Assembly (NCBI RefSeq): GCF_011769525.1
Contig: NZ_CP050440.1
Location: 4,031,501-4,095,500, forward strand
From: Tolypothrix sp. PCC 7910
GTDB lineage: Bacteria > Cyanobacteriota > Cyanobacteriia > Cyanobacteriales > Nostocaceae
DNA: 64,000 bases
Reading direction: 5' to 3'
The position numbers and the translations under genes were made by a program. Position 1 is the stretch's first letter. Each line of letters begins with the position of its first letter. Shown here piece by piece: positions 24,364 to 35,611 of this stretch. Under the pieces are notes generated by a model. It was not told the DNA's origin. It was given only the letters and a program-made list of their open reading frames with translations, and searched no databases.

Positions 24364-27300
24364 ATGGTTACTGAACAATTAACTAAAGAAAGCGACAATT
24401 TAGATTTAAAACAATTATTAAGAACACTAAATGCTGTTAAAAAAGGTGATTTTTCCACAAGAATGCCGATTGATCAAACAGGAATTGCAGGGAAAATAGC
24501 CGATACACTCAACGATATTATTGAGCAGAATGAGCGCATGGCGGCAGAGTTGCAGCGCATCGGTAATGTTGTTGGTAAAGATGGCAAAGTTTCGGAACGC
24601 GCTTCTCTAGGAAATGTTCGTGGTTCTTGGTTAAGTTGCGTTAATTCTGTGAACACGCTAATTACAGATTTAGTGCAGCCGACGGCAGAAACTACAAGAG
24701 TAATTAGGGCTGTAGCCAATGGCGATTTATCCCAAACCATCGCACCAGAAATTGAAGGTAGACCCCTGAAGGGAGAGTTTCTGCAAACTGCCAATATTGT
24801 TAACACAATGGTAGACAGGCTGGGTTCCTTTGCGTCTGAGGTAACCAGGGTAGCTAGGGAAGTGGGAACCGAAGGTAAGTTGGGAGTACAAGCCGAAGTT
24901 CGTGGTGTGGCGGGTACCTGGAAAGATTTGACCGATAACGTCAACTTAATGGCAGGAAATTTAACAGGGCAAGTACGTAATATTGCGGAAGTTGCAACTG
25001 CGATCGCTAACGGTGACCTCTCAAAGAAAATTACTGTAAATGTTAAAGGCGAAATTCTTGAATTGAAGAACACCGTCAACACAATGGTGGATCAGCTTAA
25101 TTCCTTCGCGTCCGAGGTAACCAGGGTAGCACGAGAAGTAGGAACGGAAGGGAAATTAGGCGTACAAGCTGAAGTGCGTGGTGTGGCGGGAACATGGAAA
25201 GATTTGACCGATAACGTTAACTTGATGGCGGGTAATTTGACAGCGCAGGTGCGGAATATTGCAGAAGTGACAACGGCGGTAGCAAATGGCGACCTTTCCA
25301 AGAAAATTACTGTAAATGTCAAAGGCGAAATTTTAGAGTTGAAAAACACCGTTAACATCATGGTGGATCAGCTTAATTCCTTTGCATCAGAAGTTACCAG
25401 GGTGGCGCGGGAAGTAGGCGCGGAAGGAAAACTCGGCGGTCAAGCAGAAGTGCGCGGTGTAGCGGGAACGTGGAAAGACCTTACCGACAGCGTGAACTTC
25501 ATGGCGGGAAGTTTGACAGCCCAGGTGCGGAATATTGCGGAAGTGACAACGGCGGTGGCGAATGGTGACTTATCCAAGAAAATCACTGTGGATGTGAAGG
25601 GTGAAATTTTGGAGTTGAAAAACACCATTAACACGATGGTGGATCAATTAAACTCCTTTGCTTCCGAGGTTACCAGGGTAGCGCGAGAGGTGGGAACGGA
25701 AGGGAAACTGGGCGTACAAGCGGAAGTGCGCGGTGTGGCGGGAACTTGGAAAGATTTGACCGATAACGTCAACTTGATGGCAGGTAATTTGACAGCCCAA
25801 GTACGTAATATTGCGGAAGTGACGACGGCGGTGGCGAATGGTGACCTTTCCAAGAAGATTACCGTAGATGTGAAAGGTGAAATTTTAGAGTTGAAAAACA
25901 CCGTCAACATCATGGTGGATCAACTCAACTCCTTTGCATCGGAAGTGACGCGGGTGGCGCGAGAGGTGGGTGCAGAAGGAAAACTTGGCGGTCAAGCGGA
26001 AGTGCGTGGTGTAGCGGGGACGTGGAAAGACCTGACCGACAGCGTGAACTTTATGGCGGGAAGTTTGACAGCCCAAGTGCGGAATATTGCGGAAGTAACC
26101 ACAGCTGTGGCGACTGGCGATTTATCCAAGAAAATTACTGTAGATGTGAAGGGCGAAATTTTGGAGTTGAAAAACACCATCAATACAATGGTGGATCAAT
26201 TAAACTCCTTCGCTTCTGAGGTAACCAGGGTAGCGCGAGAGGTTGGAAGTGAAGGGAAACTGGGCGTACAAGCTGATGTGCGCGGTGTGGCTGGTACATG
26301 GAAAGACCTGACAGACAGCGTGAACTTCATGGCGGGAAGTTTGACAGCCCAAGTGCGGAATATTGCGGAAGTAACCACAGCTGTGGCGACTGGCGACTTA
26401 TCGAAGAAAATCACTGTAGATGTGAAGGGCGAAATTTTGGAGTTGAAAAACACCATCAACACGATGGTGGATCAACTCAGTTCCTTTGCTTCCGAAGTAA
26501 CCAGGGTAGCGCGAGAAGTGGGAACGGAAGGGAAACTCGGCGTACAAGCGGAAGTGCGAGGTGTCGCTGGAACCTGGAAAGACTTAACAGGTGCGGTGAA
26601 CATGATGGCGGGGAACCTCACCGACCAAGTGCGGAACATTGCAGAAGTTGCAACTGCGATCGCCAATGGTGACTTATCCAAGAAAATTACTGTACAGGTT
26701 AAAGGTGAAATTTTGGAGTTGAAAAACACCATCAATATCATGGTGGATCAGTTAAACTCCTTCGCATCTGAGGTAACCAGGGTAGCGCGAGAGGTGGGAA
26801 GCGAAGGGAAACTGGGTGTACAAGCTGATGTGCGCGGTGTAGCGGGAACCTGGAAAGACTTAACCGACAGCGTGAATTTCATGGCGGGGAGTTTGACAGC
26901 CCAAGTGCGGAATATCGCCGCAGTTACCACCGCCGTGGCGAATGGCGACCTTTCCAAGAAAATTTCTGTGGATGTCAAAGGTGAAATTCTGGAGTTGAAA
27001 AACACCGTCAACACAATGGTGGATCAACTCAACTCCTTTGCGTCGGAAGTAACGCGGGTGGCGCGCGAGGTGGGAACCGAAGGAAAACTGGGTGTACAAG
27101 CTGAGGTGAAAGGAGTTGCGGGAACTTGGAAAGACCTCACCGACAGCGTGAATTTCATGGCGGGAAGTTTGACAGCCCAGGTGCGGAACATTGCAGAAGT
27201 AACAACGGCAGTGGCGAATGGCGACCTTTCCAAGAAAATTACTGTCGATGTGAAGGGCGAAATCTTGGAGTTGAAAAACACCATCAATACAATGGTGGAT

Positions 27301-30300
27301 CAATTAAATTCCTTCGCCTCGGAAGTAACGCGGGTAGCAAGGGAGGTGGGAACCGAAGGTAAATTGGGGGTACAAGCTTACGTCCGAGGGGTGGCGGGAA
27401 CGTGGAAAGACTTGACCGATAATGTGAACTCAATGGCGGGGAACCTGACAGCCCAGGTGCGGAACATTGCGGAAGTTACCAAAGCCGTGGCGAATGGTGA
27501 TTTATCCAAGAAAATTACCGTGGATGTGCGTGGGGAAATTTTGGAGTTGAAAGACACTATCAATACAATGGTGGATCAACTCAGTTCCTTCGCTTCGGAA
27601 GTAACGCGGGTGGCGCGGGAAGTGGGAACGGAAGGAAAATTAGGCGGTCAAGCGCAAGTTCAAGGTGTGGCGGGTACGTGGAAAGATTTGACCGATAATG
27701 TCAATTCGATGGCGGGGAACCTCACAGCCCAGGTGCGCGGTATCGCCCGAGTGGTAACGGCGGTGGCGAATGGCGACTTGAAACGCAAATTAATGTTAGA
27801 TGCGAAGGGCGAAATTGAAACCCTTGCGGAAACCATCAACGAAATGATTGACACCCTAGCCACCTTCGCTAATCAGGTAACCACAGTAGCGCGGGAAGTA
27901 GGAATCGAAGGAAAATTAGGCGGTCAAGCGCGAGTACCCGGGGCGGCGGGAACTTGGAAAGATTTGACAGATAATGTGAACGAACTTGCTGCAACTCTAA
28001 CTACACAGCTAAGGGCGATCGCAGAAGTTGCAACAGCAGTAACAAAAGGCGATTTAACTCGGTCGATTGCGGTGGAAGCTTTAGGAGAAGTCGCCATTCT
28101 CAAAGACAACATCAACCAAATGATTGCTAACCTGCGAGAGACTACCCAGAAAAATACTGAGCAGGATTGGTTAAAAACGAACCTTGCCAAGTTTACCCGA
28201 ATGCTGCAAGGTCAGCGCGATCTAGAAACTGTTTCTAAACTCATCCTCTCGGAACTAGCGCCGTTAGTAGGAGCGCAGCATGGCGTATTCTACATGATGG
28301 AAGCCGCAGATAATCAAGCATTCCTCAAATTACTGAGTAGCTATGCTTACCGGGAACGCCGCCATTTAGCTAACCGCTTCTATATGGGTGAAGGTTTGGT
28401 AGGACAATGTGCTTTGGAAAAAGAACGGATTCTGTTAACAGAAGTACCTGGTGATTATGTCAAAATTAGCTCTGGTTTAGGAGAAGCTGCGCCACTGAAT
28501 GCTGTTGTGTTACCTGTATTATTTGAAGGACAAGTCACAGCCGTAATTGAATTAGCTTCCTTCCGCCGCTTTAGCGAGATACATTTAACATTCTTCGATC
28601 AACTCACCGAAAGTATTGCGATCGTGTTAAATACGATCGCCGCTTCGATGCGGACAGAAGAATTGCTCAAACAGTCCCAATCTTTAGCGGAAGAACTACA
28701 AACTCAGCAAAACGAACTGCGAGAAACCAACAAGCGACTAGAACAGCAAGCCCAATCACTTAAAGCTTCCGAAGATTTGCTCAAAGGACAGCAAGAAGAA
28801 CTGCAACAAACCAACGCCGAATTAGAAGAAAAAGCCGAATTGTTGGCGCTGCAGAAGAAAGAAGTGGAACGGAAAAACTTAGAGATTGAGCAAGCAAGAC
28901 GTTCTTTGGAAGAGAAAGCGGAACAATTAGCCCTCTCATCGAAATATAAATCTGAATTTCTAGCGAATATGTCCCATGAATTGCGGACACCACTCAACAG
29001 CTTACTGATTTTGGCGAAGCTGTTAACAGATAACGTTGAAGGTAATCTCACTACCAAGCAAGTGGAATATAGCCAGACAATTTACTCAGCTGGTACTGAC
29101 TTGTTGACCTTAATTAATGACATTTTGGATTTAGCCAAAATCGAATCGGGAACCATGTCAATTGACATGAACCAAATGTTATTTTCCGAGTTGGGCGAAC
29201 AACTTGAGCGTACCTTTGGACAAATCGCCCAAAATAAAGGACTCGCCTTTAATGTGGAATTTGCTCCCGAGTTACCACAAACCATCTACACTGATGCCAA
29301 ACGTCTACAACAAGTACTGAAGAATTTACTTTCTAATGCTTTTAAATTTACCGACACTGGAGAAGTACGTTTACGGGTAGAAGTGGCGAAACAAGGTTGG
29401 AGTCAGTCTCTGGAAACTTTAAATCGCGCCCAAAATGTCATTGCTTTCTCTGTTAGCGATACAGGTATTGGAATTGCACCAGAAAAACAAAAAGTAATTT
29501 TTGAAGCCTTTCAACAAGCTGATGGTAGCACTAGCCGCAAATATGGCGGTACAGGCTTAGGCTTGTCCATTAGCCGCGAAATCGCCCGCCTCTTTGGTGG
29601 CGAAATTAAACTTATCAGCCATCCCAATCAAGGTAGTACTTTTACTTTCTACCTTCCCCAACTAACTCCAGAGTCGAGAGTGCTAAGTAGTGATTCCTTA
29701 TCACTCAGAACACAACCCAGCCCCCAGCACCCAGCCCCCAATCCCCAATCCCTAATGGACGATCGCTCTATTCTCGCAGAAGACGATCGCGTACTGCTGA
29801 TTGTGGAAGATGACATTAACTTTGCCCGTATCCTGCTAGATATGGCACGACAGCAGGGATTTAAAGTAATTTCTGCCCAAAACGGTAGAATCGGGCTAAC
29901 CCTCGCACAGCAATATCAGCCCTCAGCCATCTTGCTGGATATCCGCTTACCAGAAATTGATGGTTGGACAGTATTAGATCGCCTAAAACATAACCCCCGC
30001 ACCCGTCATATTCCCGTACATATCATGACAGTGGAAGAAGGACGACAACGGGGTTTACAACTAGGCGCGATCGCATATCTGCAAAAGCCCTTAACCAGCG
30101 AAATCATCTCTGGGGCTTTAACCAAAATCAAAGGCTTTATCGAACGTCGAGTCAAAAGCCTACTGGTAGTCGAAGATGATGAAAATCAACGCCATAGCAT
30201 TGTGGAATTAATTGGTAACAGCGATGTAACCACCACCGCCGTAGGGACAGGTGCAGATGCCCTAGAAGCCATTCGCGCCCAGCATTTTGATTGTCTCGTC

Positions 30301-30957
30301 CTCGACTTGGGGCTACCAGATATGACTGGTTTTGACCTAATCGACCAAATCAAGCAGCTACCTAACGGTGAAACTTTACCCGTAATTGTTTATACAGGAC
30401 AAGAACTAAGCAGAGTTCAAGAAACAGAACTGAGACGGATAGCAGACACGATTATTGTCAAAGACGTGCGATCGCCCGAACGTCTCTTAGATGAAACAGC
30501 CTTATTCTTGCACCGCGTCCAGGCGAATTTGCCCGCACCCAAGCGCGAAATTCTCGAGCAACTCCACGCCAGAGACTACTTGCTAACTGGGAAAAAAGTA
30601 CTCATAGTAGACGACGATGTGCGTAACATCTTTGCCCTCACCAGTATGCTAGAGCGTTATCAAATGCAGGTATTATATGCAGAAAACGGTAGAGAAGGTA
30701 TTCACACCTTAGAAACTACCCCGGAAATTGATGTTGTGTTGATGGACGTAATGATGCCAGAAATGGACGGTTACGAAACCACCCGCCTGATCCGCCAGAA
30801 CAATAAATTTAGAGCCTTACCAATCATTGCCCTCACCGCCAAAGCCATGCAAGGCGATCGCGAAAAATGTATTGAAGCAGGTGCATCCGACTACATCACT
30901 AAGCCCGTAGATACCGAACAGTTGCTTTCTTTATTGCGAGTTTGGTTGTATAGATGA
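24364..30957 (+). CDS. Giant Nik1-like hybrid histidine kinase, 12 HAMP units
   Basis: The 2197-aa protein starts with two divergent HAMP-like segments (about residues 10-150). Twelve 92-aa HAMP units follow (153-1256; typical text [14 protein letters not shown] ... [11 protein letters not shown] ... [10 protein letters not shown]). Next come a GAF domain (about 1275-1425), a coiled coil (about 1425-1530) and HisKA with H1538 in MSHELRTPL. HATPase with DTGIGI and GTGLGLS and three receivers complete the chain ([37 protein letters not shown]). No transmembrane helix is seen. The 92-aa units match those of fungal group III kinases (Nik1/Os-1), which sense osmotic stress through HAMP stacks. I use ATG 24364, where family proteins seem to begin; ATG 24247 in the same frame adds 39 basic residues. 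The linker at 1783-1799 is encoded by STRR repeats. Confidence 0.93.
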   Translation: MVTEQLTKESDNLDLKQLLRTLNAVKKGDFSTRMPIDQTGIAGKIADTLNDIIEQNERMAAELQRIGNVVGKDGKVSERASLGNVRGSWLSCVNSVNTLITDLVQPTAETTRVIRAVANGDLSQTIAPEIEGRPLKGEFLQTANIVNTMVDRLGSFASEVTRVAREVGTEGKLGVQAEVRGVAGTWKDLTDNVNLMAGNLTGQVRNIAEVATAIANGDLSKKITVNVKGEILELKNTVNTMVDQLNSFASEVTRVAREVGTEGKLGVQAEVRGVAGTWKDLTDNVNLMAGNLTAQVRNIAEVTTAVANGDLSKKITVNVKGEILELKNTVNIMVDQLNSFASEVTRVAREVGAEGKLGGQAEVRGVAGTWKDLTDSVNFMAGSLTAQVRNIAEVTTAVANGDLSKKITVDVKGEILELKNTINTMVDQLNSFASEVTRVAREVGTEGKLGVQAEVRGVAGTWKDLTDNVNLMAGNLTAQVRNIAEVTTAVANGDLSKKITVDVKGEILELKNTVNIMVDQLNSFASEVTRVAREVGAEGKLGGQAEVRGVAGTWKDLTDSVNFMAGSLTAQVRNIAEVTTAVATGDLSKKITVDVKGEILELKNTINTMVDQLNSFASEVTRVAREVGSEGKLGVQADVRGVAGTWKDLTDSVNFMAGSLTAQVRNIAEVTTAVATGDLSKKITVDVKGEILELKNTINTMVDQLSSFASEVTRVAREVGTEGKLGVQAEVRGVAGTWKDLTGAVNMMAGNLTDQVRNIAEVATAIANGDLSKKITVQVKGEILELKNTINIMVDQLNSFASEVTRVAREVGSEGKLGVQADVRGVAGTWKDLTDSVNFMAGSLTAQVRNIAAVTTAVANGDLSKKISVDVKGEILELKNTVNTMVDQLNSFASEVTRVAREVGTEGKLGVQAEVKGVAGTWKDLTDSVNFMAGSLTAQVRNIAEVTTAVANGDLSKKITVDVKGEILELKNTINTMVDQLNSFASEVTRVAREVGTEGKLGVQAYVRGVAGTWKDLTDNVNSMAGNLTAQVRNIAEVTKAVANGDLSKKITVDVRGEILELKDTINTMVDQLSSFASEVTRVAREVGTEGKLGGQAQVQGVAGTWKDLTDNVNSMAGNLTAQVRGIARVVTAVANGDLKRKLMLDAKGEIETLAETINEMIDTLATFANQVTTVAREVGIEGKLGGQARVPGAAGTWKDLTDNVNELAATLTTQLRAIAEVATAVTKGDLTRSIAVEALGEVAILKDNINQMIANLRETTQKNTEQDWLKTNLAKFTRMLQGQRDLETVSKLILSELAPLVGAQHGVFYMMEAADNQAFLKLLSSYAYRERRHLANRFYMGEGLVGQCALEKERILLTEVPGDYVKISSGLGEAAPLNAVVLPVLFEGQVTAVIELASFRRFSEIHLTFFDQLTESIAIVLNTIAASMRTEELLKQSQSLAEELQTQQNELRETNKRLEQQAQSLKASEDLLKGQQEELQQTNAELEEKAELLALQKKEVERKNLEIEQARRSLEEKAEQLALSSKYKSEFLANMSHELRTPLNSLLILAKLLTDNVEGNLTTKQVEYSQTIYSAGTDLLTLINDILDLAKIESGTMSIDMNQMLFSELGEQLERTFGQIAQNKGLAFNVEFAPELPQTIYTDAKRLQQVLKNLLSNAFKFTDTGEVRLRVEVAKQGWSQSLETLNRAQNVIAFSVSDTGIGIAPEKQKVIFEAFQQADGSTSRKYGGTGLGLSISREIARLFGGEIKLISHPNQGSTFTFYLPQLTPESRVLSSDSLSLRTQPSPQHPAPNPQSLMDDRSILAEDDRVLLIVEDDINFARILLDMARQQGFKVISAQNGRIGLTLAQQYQPSAILLDIRLPEIDGWTVLDRLKHNPRTRHIPVHIMTVEEGRQRGLQLGAIAYLQKPLTSEIISGALTKIKGFIERRVKSLLVVEDDENQRHSIVELIGNSDVTTTAVGTGADALEAIRAQHFDCLVLDLGLPDMTGFDLIDQIKQLPNGETLPVIVYTGQELSRVQETELRRIADTIIVKDVRSPERLLDETALFLHRVQANLPAPKREILEQLHARDYLLTGKKVLIVDDDVRNIFALTSMLERYQMQVLYAENGREGIHTLETTPEIDVVLMDVMMPEMDGYETTRLIRQNNKFRALPIIALTAKAMQGDREKCIEAGASDYITKPVDTEQLLSLLRVWLYR
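24820..28131 (+). repeat. Twelve 276-bp tandem repeats within the kinase gene
   Basis: Unit n begins at 24820 + 276 x (n-1). Spacing is exact to the codon through unit 12, which starts at 27856. Units 1-10 are nearly identical at protein level, while 11 and 12 diverge ([24 protein letters not shown]). Neighbouring units 5 and 6 differ by only a handful of bases over their second halves. Confidence 0.95.
29711..29757 (+). repeat. STRR-type heptamers inside coding sequence
   Basis: CCCCCAG/CCCCAAT units in frame encode a Pro/Gln-rich linker ([13 protein letters not shown]) between the HATPase domain and the first receiver of the giant kinase. Confidence 0.8.
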
Positions 30958-31140
30958 TTGGGCATGGGGCATTGGGCATGGGTAATTGGTAATTGGTAAT
31001 TGGTAATTGGTAATTGGTAATTAGTGTTTGTCATTAATTATTTCTTTCCCTGCTCCCTACCTCTTCCTTTTCCCAGTCCCTAATCCCCAATCCCCAATCC
31101 CCAGTCCCCAATCCCCAATCCCCAATCCCTATTCCCCCCG
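30958..31140. repeat. STRR heptamer tract
   Basis: GGGCATT, GGTAATT, CCCTGCT and then a run of CCCCAAT/CCCCAGT units fill most of the gap between the two plus-strand kinases. Confidence 0.87.
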
Positions 31141-31250
31141 TTCCCAAAATTTGTAACCAGAGATAGTTGTAAAATACGTGTCCCAAGGTTGAAAGTCTAT
31201 AAAATAGCGTAGAAATTTGTATTTAGTCTACCTAGGAGTCTATACCTATA

Positions 31251-33338
31251 ATGCCGTCCGAATTACCAGTAAATATTCTCCTGGTTGATGACCACTCGGA
31301 AAACTTGTTGGCCTTAGAAGCAATACTGCACAGTTTAGGTCAAAATCTGGTCAGGGCGACATCAGGGGCCCAAGCTTTGAGGTGTTTACTCAATCAAGAT
31401 TTTGCGGTGATTTTGCTCGACGTACAAATGCCAGAGATGGATGGATTTGAAACGGCTACACTAATTCGTCAACGAGAGCGATCGCGTCATACACCCATCA
31501 TCTTTTTAACGGCATTTAGTACCAACGATTCGATGGTATTTAAAGGCTATTCTCTAGGCGCAGTAGACTATTTATTTAAGCCCATCGAACCGGAAATCTT
31601 AAAATCGAAAGTCGCGGCGTTTGTCGATTTATTTCAGAAAACGGCAAAGATAGAAAGACAAGCTAACCAACTAGCCGCCTTAAACGCCGATCTCAGAAAA
31701 AGCGAAGAACAGTTTCGCTCGTTATCTGCTTGCTCACCCGTAGGCATTTTTCTTACAGATATTAACGGCGATTGTACTTATACTAATCCCCGCTACCAAA
31801 GTATTTTGGACATTTCTGATGAGGATTGTTTAGGCAAAGGTTGGTTGCGATCGCTTCGTCCTGAAGATAGAGATAGGATATTTGCTGATTGGTCTGCGGC
31901 GGCTCAACAGGGGAGAGAATATTATAGTGAATTTAGTATTGTTACAGCCACTGGGATTTTGCGCTGGTTAACTTTGCGTTCCTCGCCCATGCTTACCGAT
32001 GAAGGTGCAGTCATCGGTTATGTAGGGACAGTAGAAGATATTAGCGATCGCAAACAAGCTGAGGAAGAACGCGCTAAATTAATTCGCGAACAAGCAGCCC
32101 TCAAGGAAGCGGAAGCTACAAACCGCATGAAAGATGAGTTCCTCGCTACTCTGTCTCACGAACTGCGGACACCTCTCAACTCGATTCTCGGTTGGGCTAA
32201 ACTACTCCGCAATCGCAAACTCGATGAGAAAGCTACAGCCCGTGCTTTAGAAACCATTGAACGCAATGCACGTTTGCAAGAGCAACTCATTGAAGATATT
32301 TTAGATGTCTCCAGAATTATTCGCGGCAAGTTGGTATTAAATATTTGCCCTGTCAACCTCGTATCGGTAATTGAAACCGCTGTAGAGACAGTGCGGTTAC
32401 AAGCTGAGGCGAAAAATATTACCTTTGAATTTGCGATCCCTGCCACAGATAAAGCAAACATTGCCCCAAATAAAGAAAATAACGGTCATTTCTCTCTAGC
32501 AAAGCATCTAGCCTCACCTTTTATGGTTTCTGGCGATCCAGATCGTTTACAACAAGTTGTCTGGAATCTACTTAGTAATGCTATCAAGTTCACTCCAGAA
32601 AACGGCCGTGTGGATATTACCCTTTCCACCGACAACAACTACGCTCAAATTCAAGTGAGTGACACCGGAATTGGCATCAAGCCAGACTTTCTCAGATATG
32701 TTTTTGATCGCTTCCGCCAAGCTGACGGTAGTACCACCAGAAGCCATACAGGACTAGGATTAGGATTAGCGATCGCCCGCCACTTGGTAGAATTGCACCA
32801 CGGAAATATTTATGCAGATAGCCCTGGTGAAGGACAAGGCGCAACTTTTACTGTAAAGTTGCCGCTTTTAGAAGCAAAACAGCCACAAAATCCAGAAAAG
32901 GCGGAAATTGTAGAATCTGTATCTTTACCAAAATTACCGCTAAATAACGTGCAATTGCTAGTTGTAGACGACGATACTGATACACGCCTTTTTCTCACTG
33001 CTGCGCTACAGCAATCAGGAGCCGCAGTCAGATCTGTGAGTTCAGTTAACGAAGCAATGTTAGCAATTCAAGAATATCCACCAGAGATATTAATTAGCGA
33101 TATTGGTATGCCTGAGGAAGATGGCTACACACTCATCCGTAAAGTCCGATTGCTGGAAGCAGAACGAGGCGGGCAAATTCCAGCCATTGCATTAACAGCT
33201 TATGCTAGAGAAGAAGATTCTACAGAAGCCATAGCAGCCGGATTTCATATGTATGCTTCTAAGCCAATTGAGCCAGCTAAATTAATTAATATGATAGTCA
33301 AGCTATTAAAAGTAAATCTACAATCTCCGCTTAACTAA
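31251..33338 (+). CDS. Hybrid kinase: receiver-PAS-HisKA-HATPase-receiver
   Basis: The 695-aa protein begins with a receiver domain (residues 7-125, phospho-Asp D57 in LLDVQMPEMDGF). A PAS domain with PAC follows (about 155-270, ending GYVGTVEDISDRKQAE). HisKA has H303 in LSHELRTPL, and HATPase has DTGIGI and GLGLGLAIA. A second receiver (about 565-685, LISDIGMPEEDGY) completes the chain. The N-terminal receiver suggests the kinase is itself switched by an upstream kinase, and the giant kinase 294 bases upstream is an obvious candidate, by inference from position only. No transmembrane helix is seen. The ATG at 31251 has TAGGAG about 14 bases upstream. A hairpin follows the stop. Confidence 0.93.
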   Translation: MPSELPVNILLVDDHSENLLALEAILHSLGQNLVRATSGAQALRCLLNQDFAVILLDVQMPEMDGFETATLIRQRERSRHTPIIFLTAFSTNDSMVFKGYSLGAVDYLFKPIEPEILKSKVAAFVDLFQKTAKIERQANQLAALNADLRKSEEQFRSLSACSPVGIFLTDINGDCTYTNPRYQSILDISDEDCLGKGWLRSLRPEDRDRIFADWSAAAQQGREYYSEFSIVTATGILRWLTLRSSPMLTDEGAVIGYVGTVEDISDRKQAEEERAKLIREQAALKEAEATNRMKDEFLATLSHELRTPLNSILGWAKLLRNRKLDEKATARALETIERNARLQEQLIEDILDVSRIIRGKLVLNICPVNLVSVIETAVETVRLQAEAKNITFEFAIPATDKANIAPNKENNGHFSLAKHLASPFMVSGDPDRLQQVVWNLLSNAIKFTPENGRVDITLSTDNNYAQIQVSDTGIGIKPDFLRYVFDRFRQADGSTTRSHTGLGLGLAIARHLVELHHGNIYADSPGEGQGATFTVKLPLLEAKQPQNPEKAEIVESVSLPKLPLNNVQLLVVDDDTDTRLFLTAALQQSGAAVRSVSSVNEAMLAIQEYPPEILISDIGMPEEDGYTLIRKVRLLEAERGGQIPAIALTAYAREEDSTEAIAAGFHMYASKPIEPAKLINMIVKLLKVNLQSPLN

Positions 33339-33346
33339 ACAAAATT

Positions 33347-33379
33347 TTAGGTACGTTAATCAGATGCTAACGTACCTAA
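33347..33379. terminator. Bidirectional hairpin between convergent genes
   Basis: Perfect 12-bp arms TTAGGTACGTTA/TAACGTACCTAA surround a 9-base loop. It lies nine bases after the kinase stop and downstream of the convergent DUF5684 gene. The A/T-run AAAATTTT on its left gives a modest U run for leftward transcripts. Confidence 0.6.
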
Positions 33380-33543
33380 TGGTGTTGAATACAGAAAATA
33401 TTTATTGGGCAGCTAATATCAAATGCAATGGGAGACAGGTATTTCAGGCTGAAAACTAGAAAAAGATAGGTAGAGAAACAGGAAGTTTTGAATAATGAAT
33501 AATCTACCAAACTCGATAAATTGAATCTGGTTACTGCTGCGAA

Positions 33544-33948
33544 CTACCCGAAAGCAAAGTTGTACAATACAACAAAGTTAACTATGGGAATTATCATTAA
33601 CAAAATCAGCCAAGGATTCTTACCTAGCTTTTTCACAATATTGACAAATGCAATAATTAAAAACACCAAAGCAACAAGATTAACAATAGGGATAAAGAAT
33701 CCAATAATCCACCAAGGAGACTGATCGCCAGCTTTGAGAGTAATCCAAGTATTGAGTATAGGAACCCAGGCAAACCAAGCATTTGGTTCTCCTAACTTCT
33801 CAAAGATTTTATAGAAGCAATAAGAACCAAAAACATAGGCAACCAGACCAAAAATTAAACCAAACAATCCTCCAATTCCACCACCGGAGCCTTGATCGGA
33901 CTGAGCTAAAAAATAAACCAAGCTCCAATCATAAGATGGTAAAAACAT
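33544..33948 (-). CDS. DUF5684-type small membrane protein
   Basis: The 134-aa protein has four predicted hydrophobic helices. Characteristic text is KIFEKLGEPNAWFAWVPILN and KAGDQSPWWIIGFFIPIVN, typical of the DUF5684 family, which often sits beside signal peptidases or stress proteins and has no proven function. The extracellular or luminal N-terminus carries GSGGGIGG. The ATG at 33948 is preceded on the coding strand by AAGGGAAAA. It is a single gene, convergent with the hybrid kinase. The 289 bases behind its start are AT-rich and hold only its promoter as far as I can see. Confidence 0.75.
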   Translation of the reverse strand: MFLPSYDWSLVYFLAQSDQGSGGGIGGLFGLIFGLVAYVFGSYCFYKIFEKLGEPNAWFAWVPILNTWITLKAGDQSPWWIIGFFIPIVNLVALVFLIIAFVNIVKKLGKNPWLILLMIIPIVNFVVLYNFAFG

Positions 33949-34237
33949 TTTTCCCTTAAATTAGACTAAAAATGGGCAGTACCATCTTAATAATTGCGGT
34001 AATTATAATGGTAATAATTTAAACAAAATATAATTATTCTACCTAAATAAAATTCTCAGCTTAATGTAACTTAAAAATCTCAGTACTTTTCAACTCAGAA
34101 GTTTGTATAGTTGTCGCTGTCAAATCTTTCCTTACAACCCTGATAATCACTGCTGCCTAACTCAGGTTACATAGAACACTAAACAAAATCAATCACCAAG
34201 GGATAATTCCATACTTCATACTTCTTATAATATTCCA

Positions 34238-35611
34238 TCATCCGTCATCCTGTTTAGCTTGAATTTTAGTGTCTTGGTTGTAGCGATAAACCAATCCACA
34301 AAGCGCGGATAATATTAACCAAAAAAGCGTATTCAAGCGAAAATCATAAAGAGTAACATCAACCGTATTAAAGAATACCCACCCAAACAAAACTACGAGA
34401 TAACTAAAAAATATTAATCGGTCTTCTTTCTCTAAAAATTGTGGTTTTTGCAAAACTTGAATAGATGCAATCAAAACCCAACCAATTAAACCAAAAAATA
34501 ATAAAGCAGTAGGTATCCCAGTTTCCGCTGATAGCATCAAAAATAAGTTGTGGGGATGGCCTAAAGCAATCTGTGCTTTGGCTTCGTAGAGTTTCGTAAA
34601 ATTGCGTAACCCCCAGCCAGTCCAAGGATGTTGTTGAGTTAAATTCCAAGCAAATTGCCATTGGGTTTTTCGCATTAAAGCGACTGGCCTATCGGGATAC
34701 ATATCATCATTTAAACGCGCCCAAAAGAAAGCGGGAACGAAGCTACGAAAGAACTGGGCAATTGGTGAAGGCGCAAAAGCTGCTAACAGAACAGTAGTCA
34801 CAACACCAGCTACACCACCAACCAGAAGCCGCCAACCTTTGTATAGTGCATAAGCTAAACAAACAAAAATTGCGATCGCCCATCCATTGCGTGAGTTAGT
34901 AAAAATTAGGGCGATGAAGTTGAGAATTCCTGCGATAGTGAGAAAGATGAGGGGGGTGAGGGATTGGGGATTGGGTACTAGGGATTGGGTACTGGGGATT
35001 GGGAAATTTTGAGTATTCTTTTTGATTAATTGCCACTGTTCTAATGCTAAAGCTAGACCAAGGGTAAAAATTATTACCAGATAAGCAGCTAAGGTGTTAG
35101 CGTGCATTAAGATAGAAGCCATGCGCCCTGGAGGATTTCCTCCTGGTGTGATCGTCCACTCTAAAACAATCCACAAAAACTTTAAATCTAAATTCCAGCC
35201 TAAAAATAACTGCCCAAAGCCCAAAATTGTGATTGGCACAGAAGCAATTACCAAAATCCAAGCCATTTGCCGCAATTGGGCAGTTTTTTGAAACAGGGCG
35301 CTTAATCCCGCAACAACAATAAAGTAGGGAATGAAATTAAATAAACCAACGTAAGCTGTGGTTTTGTCATAGGCAAACCCAGCAGTAATAATGAGCAATA
35401 AACTTAGCAGCGCAAATCCCCAATTAAGAGGGCGACGGATAATTTTGCTCCATTGGCGTGCCACAGTAATTAAGGATGCCAAAACTATCAAGACAGCCCC
35501 CAGGAAGGGACTCAATGGGAAGAAAATCAGTCCCAATTGAGTTAAATTCCAAGGTAATTGCAAAGCCGGATTGGGATGATAAACAGCTTGCTTCAAGCTA
35601 ACTCCCAACAT
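34238..35611 (-). CDS. O-antigen ligase family membrane protein
   Basis: The 457-aa polytopic protein has about ten to twelve hydrophobic helices and a large loop typical of Wzy_C/WaaL proteins (WTGWGLRNFTKLYEA ... LGHPHNLFLMLSAETG). It also has FTNSRNGWAIAIFVCLAYAL, matching the SR/G segment of ligases and polymerases. Such proteins join polysaccharide chains to lipid or protein acceptors on the outer face of the membrane. The exact substrate is unknown, and in cyanobacteria many such paralogues exist (IctB-like proteins included). Residues about 202-219 are encoded by heptamer repeats. The start codon lies 19 bases inside the end of the upstream YaaW-like gene, so the two are translationally linked. 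Confidence 0.85.
   Translation of the reverse strand: MLGVSLKQAVYHPNPALQLPWNLTQLGLIFFPLSPFLGAVLIVLASLITVARQWSKIIRRPLNWGFALLSLLLIITAGFAYDKTTAYVGLFNFIPYFIVVAGLSALFQKTAQLRQMAWILVIASVPITILGFGQLFLGWNLDLKFLWIVLEWTITPGGNPPGRMASILMHANTLAAYLVIIFTLGLALALEQWQLIKKNTQNFPIPSTQSLVPNPQSLTPLIFLTIAGILNFIALIFTNSRNGWAIAIFVCLAYALYKGWRLLVGGVAGVVTTVLLAAFAPSPIAQFFRSFVPAFFWARLNDDMYPDRPVALMRKTQWQFAWNLTQQHPWTGWGLRNFTKLYEAKAQIALGHPHNLFLMLSAETGIPTALLFFGLIGWVLIASIQVLQKPQFLEKEDRLIFFSYLVVLFGWVFFNTVDVTLYDFRLNTLFWLILSALCGLVYRYNQDTKIQAKQDDG
34953..35005 (-). repeat. STRR-type heptamers inside the O-antigen ligase gene
   Basis: GGGGATT/GGGTACT units on the plus strand are read in frame on the minus strand as PSTQSLVPNPQSL. The insertion lies in a hydrophilic loop between two membrane helices, leaving the fold intact. 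Confidence 0.8.

Noticed and set aside
24474-27863. Series of minus-strand open frames of about 88 codons
   Set aside because: They repeat every 276 bases as mirror images of the HAMP coding units and have no independent support.
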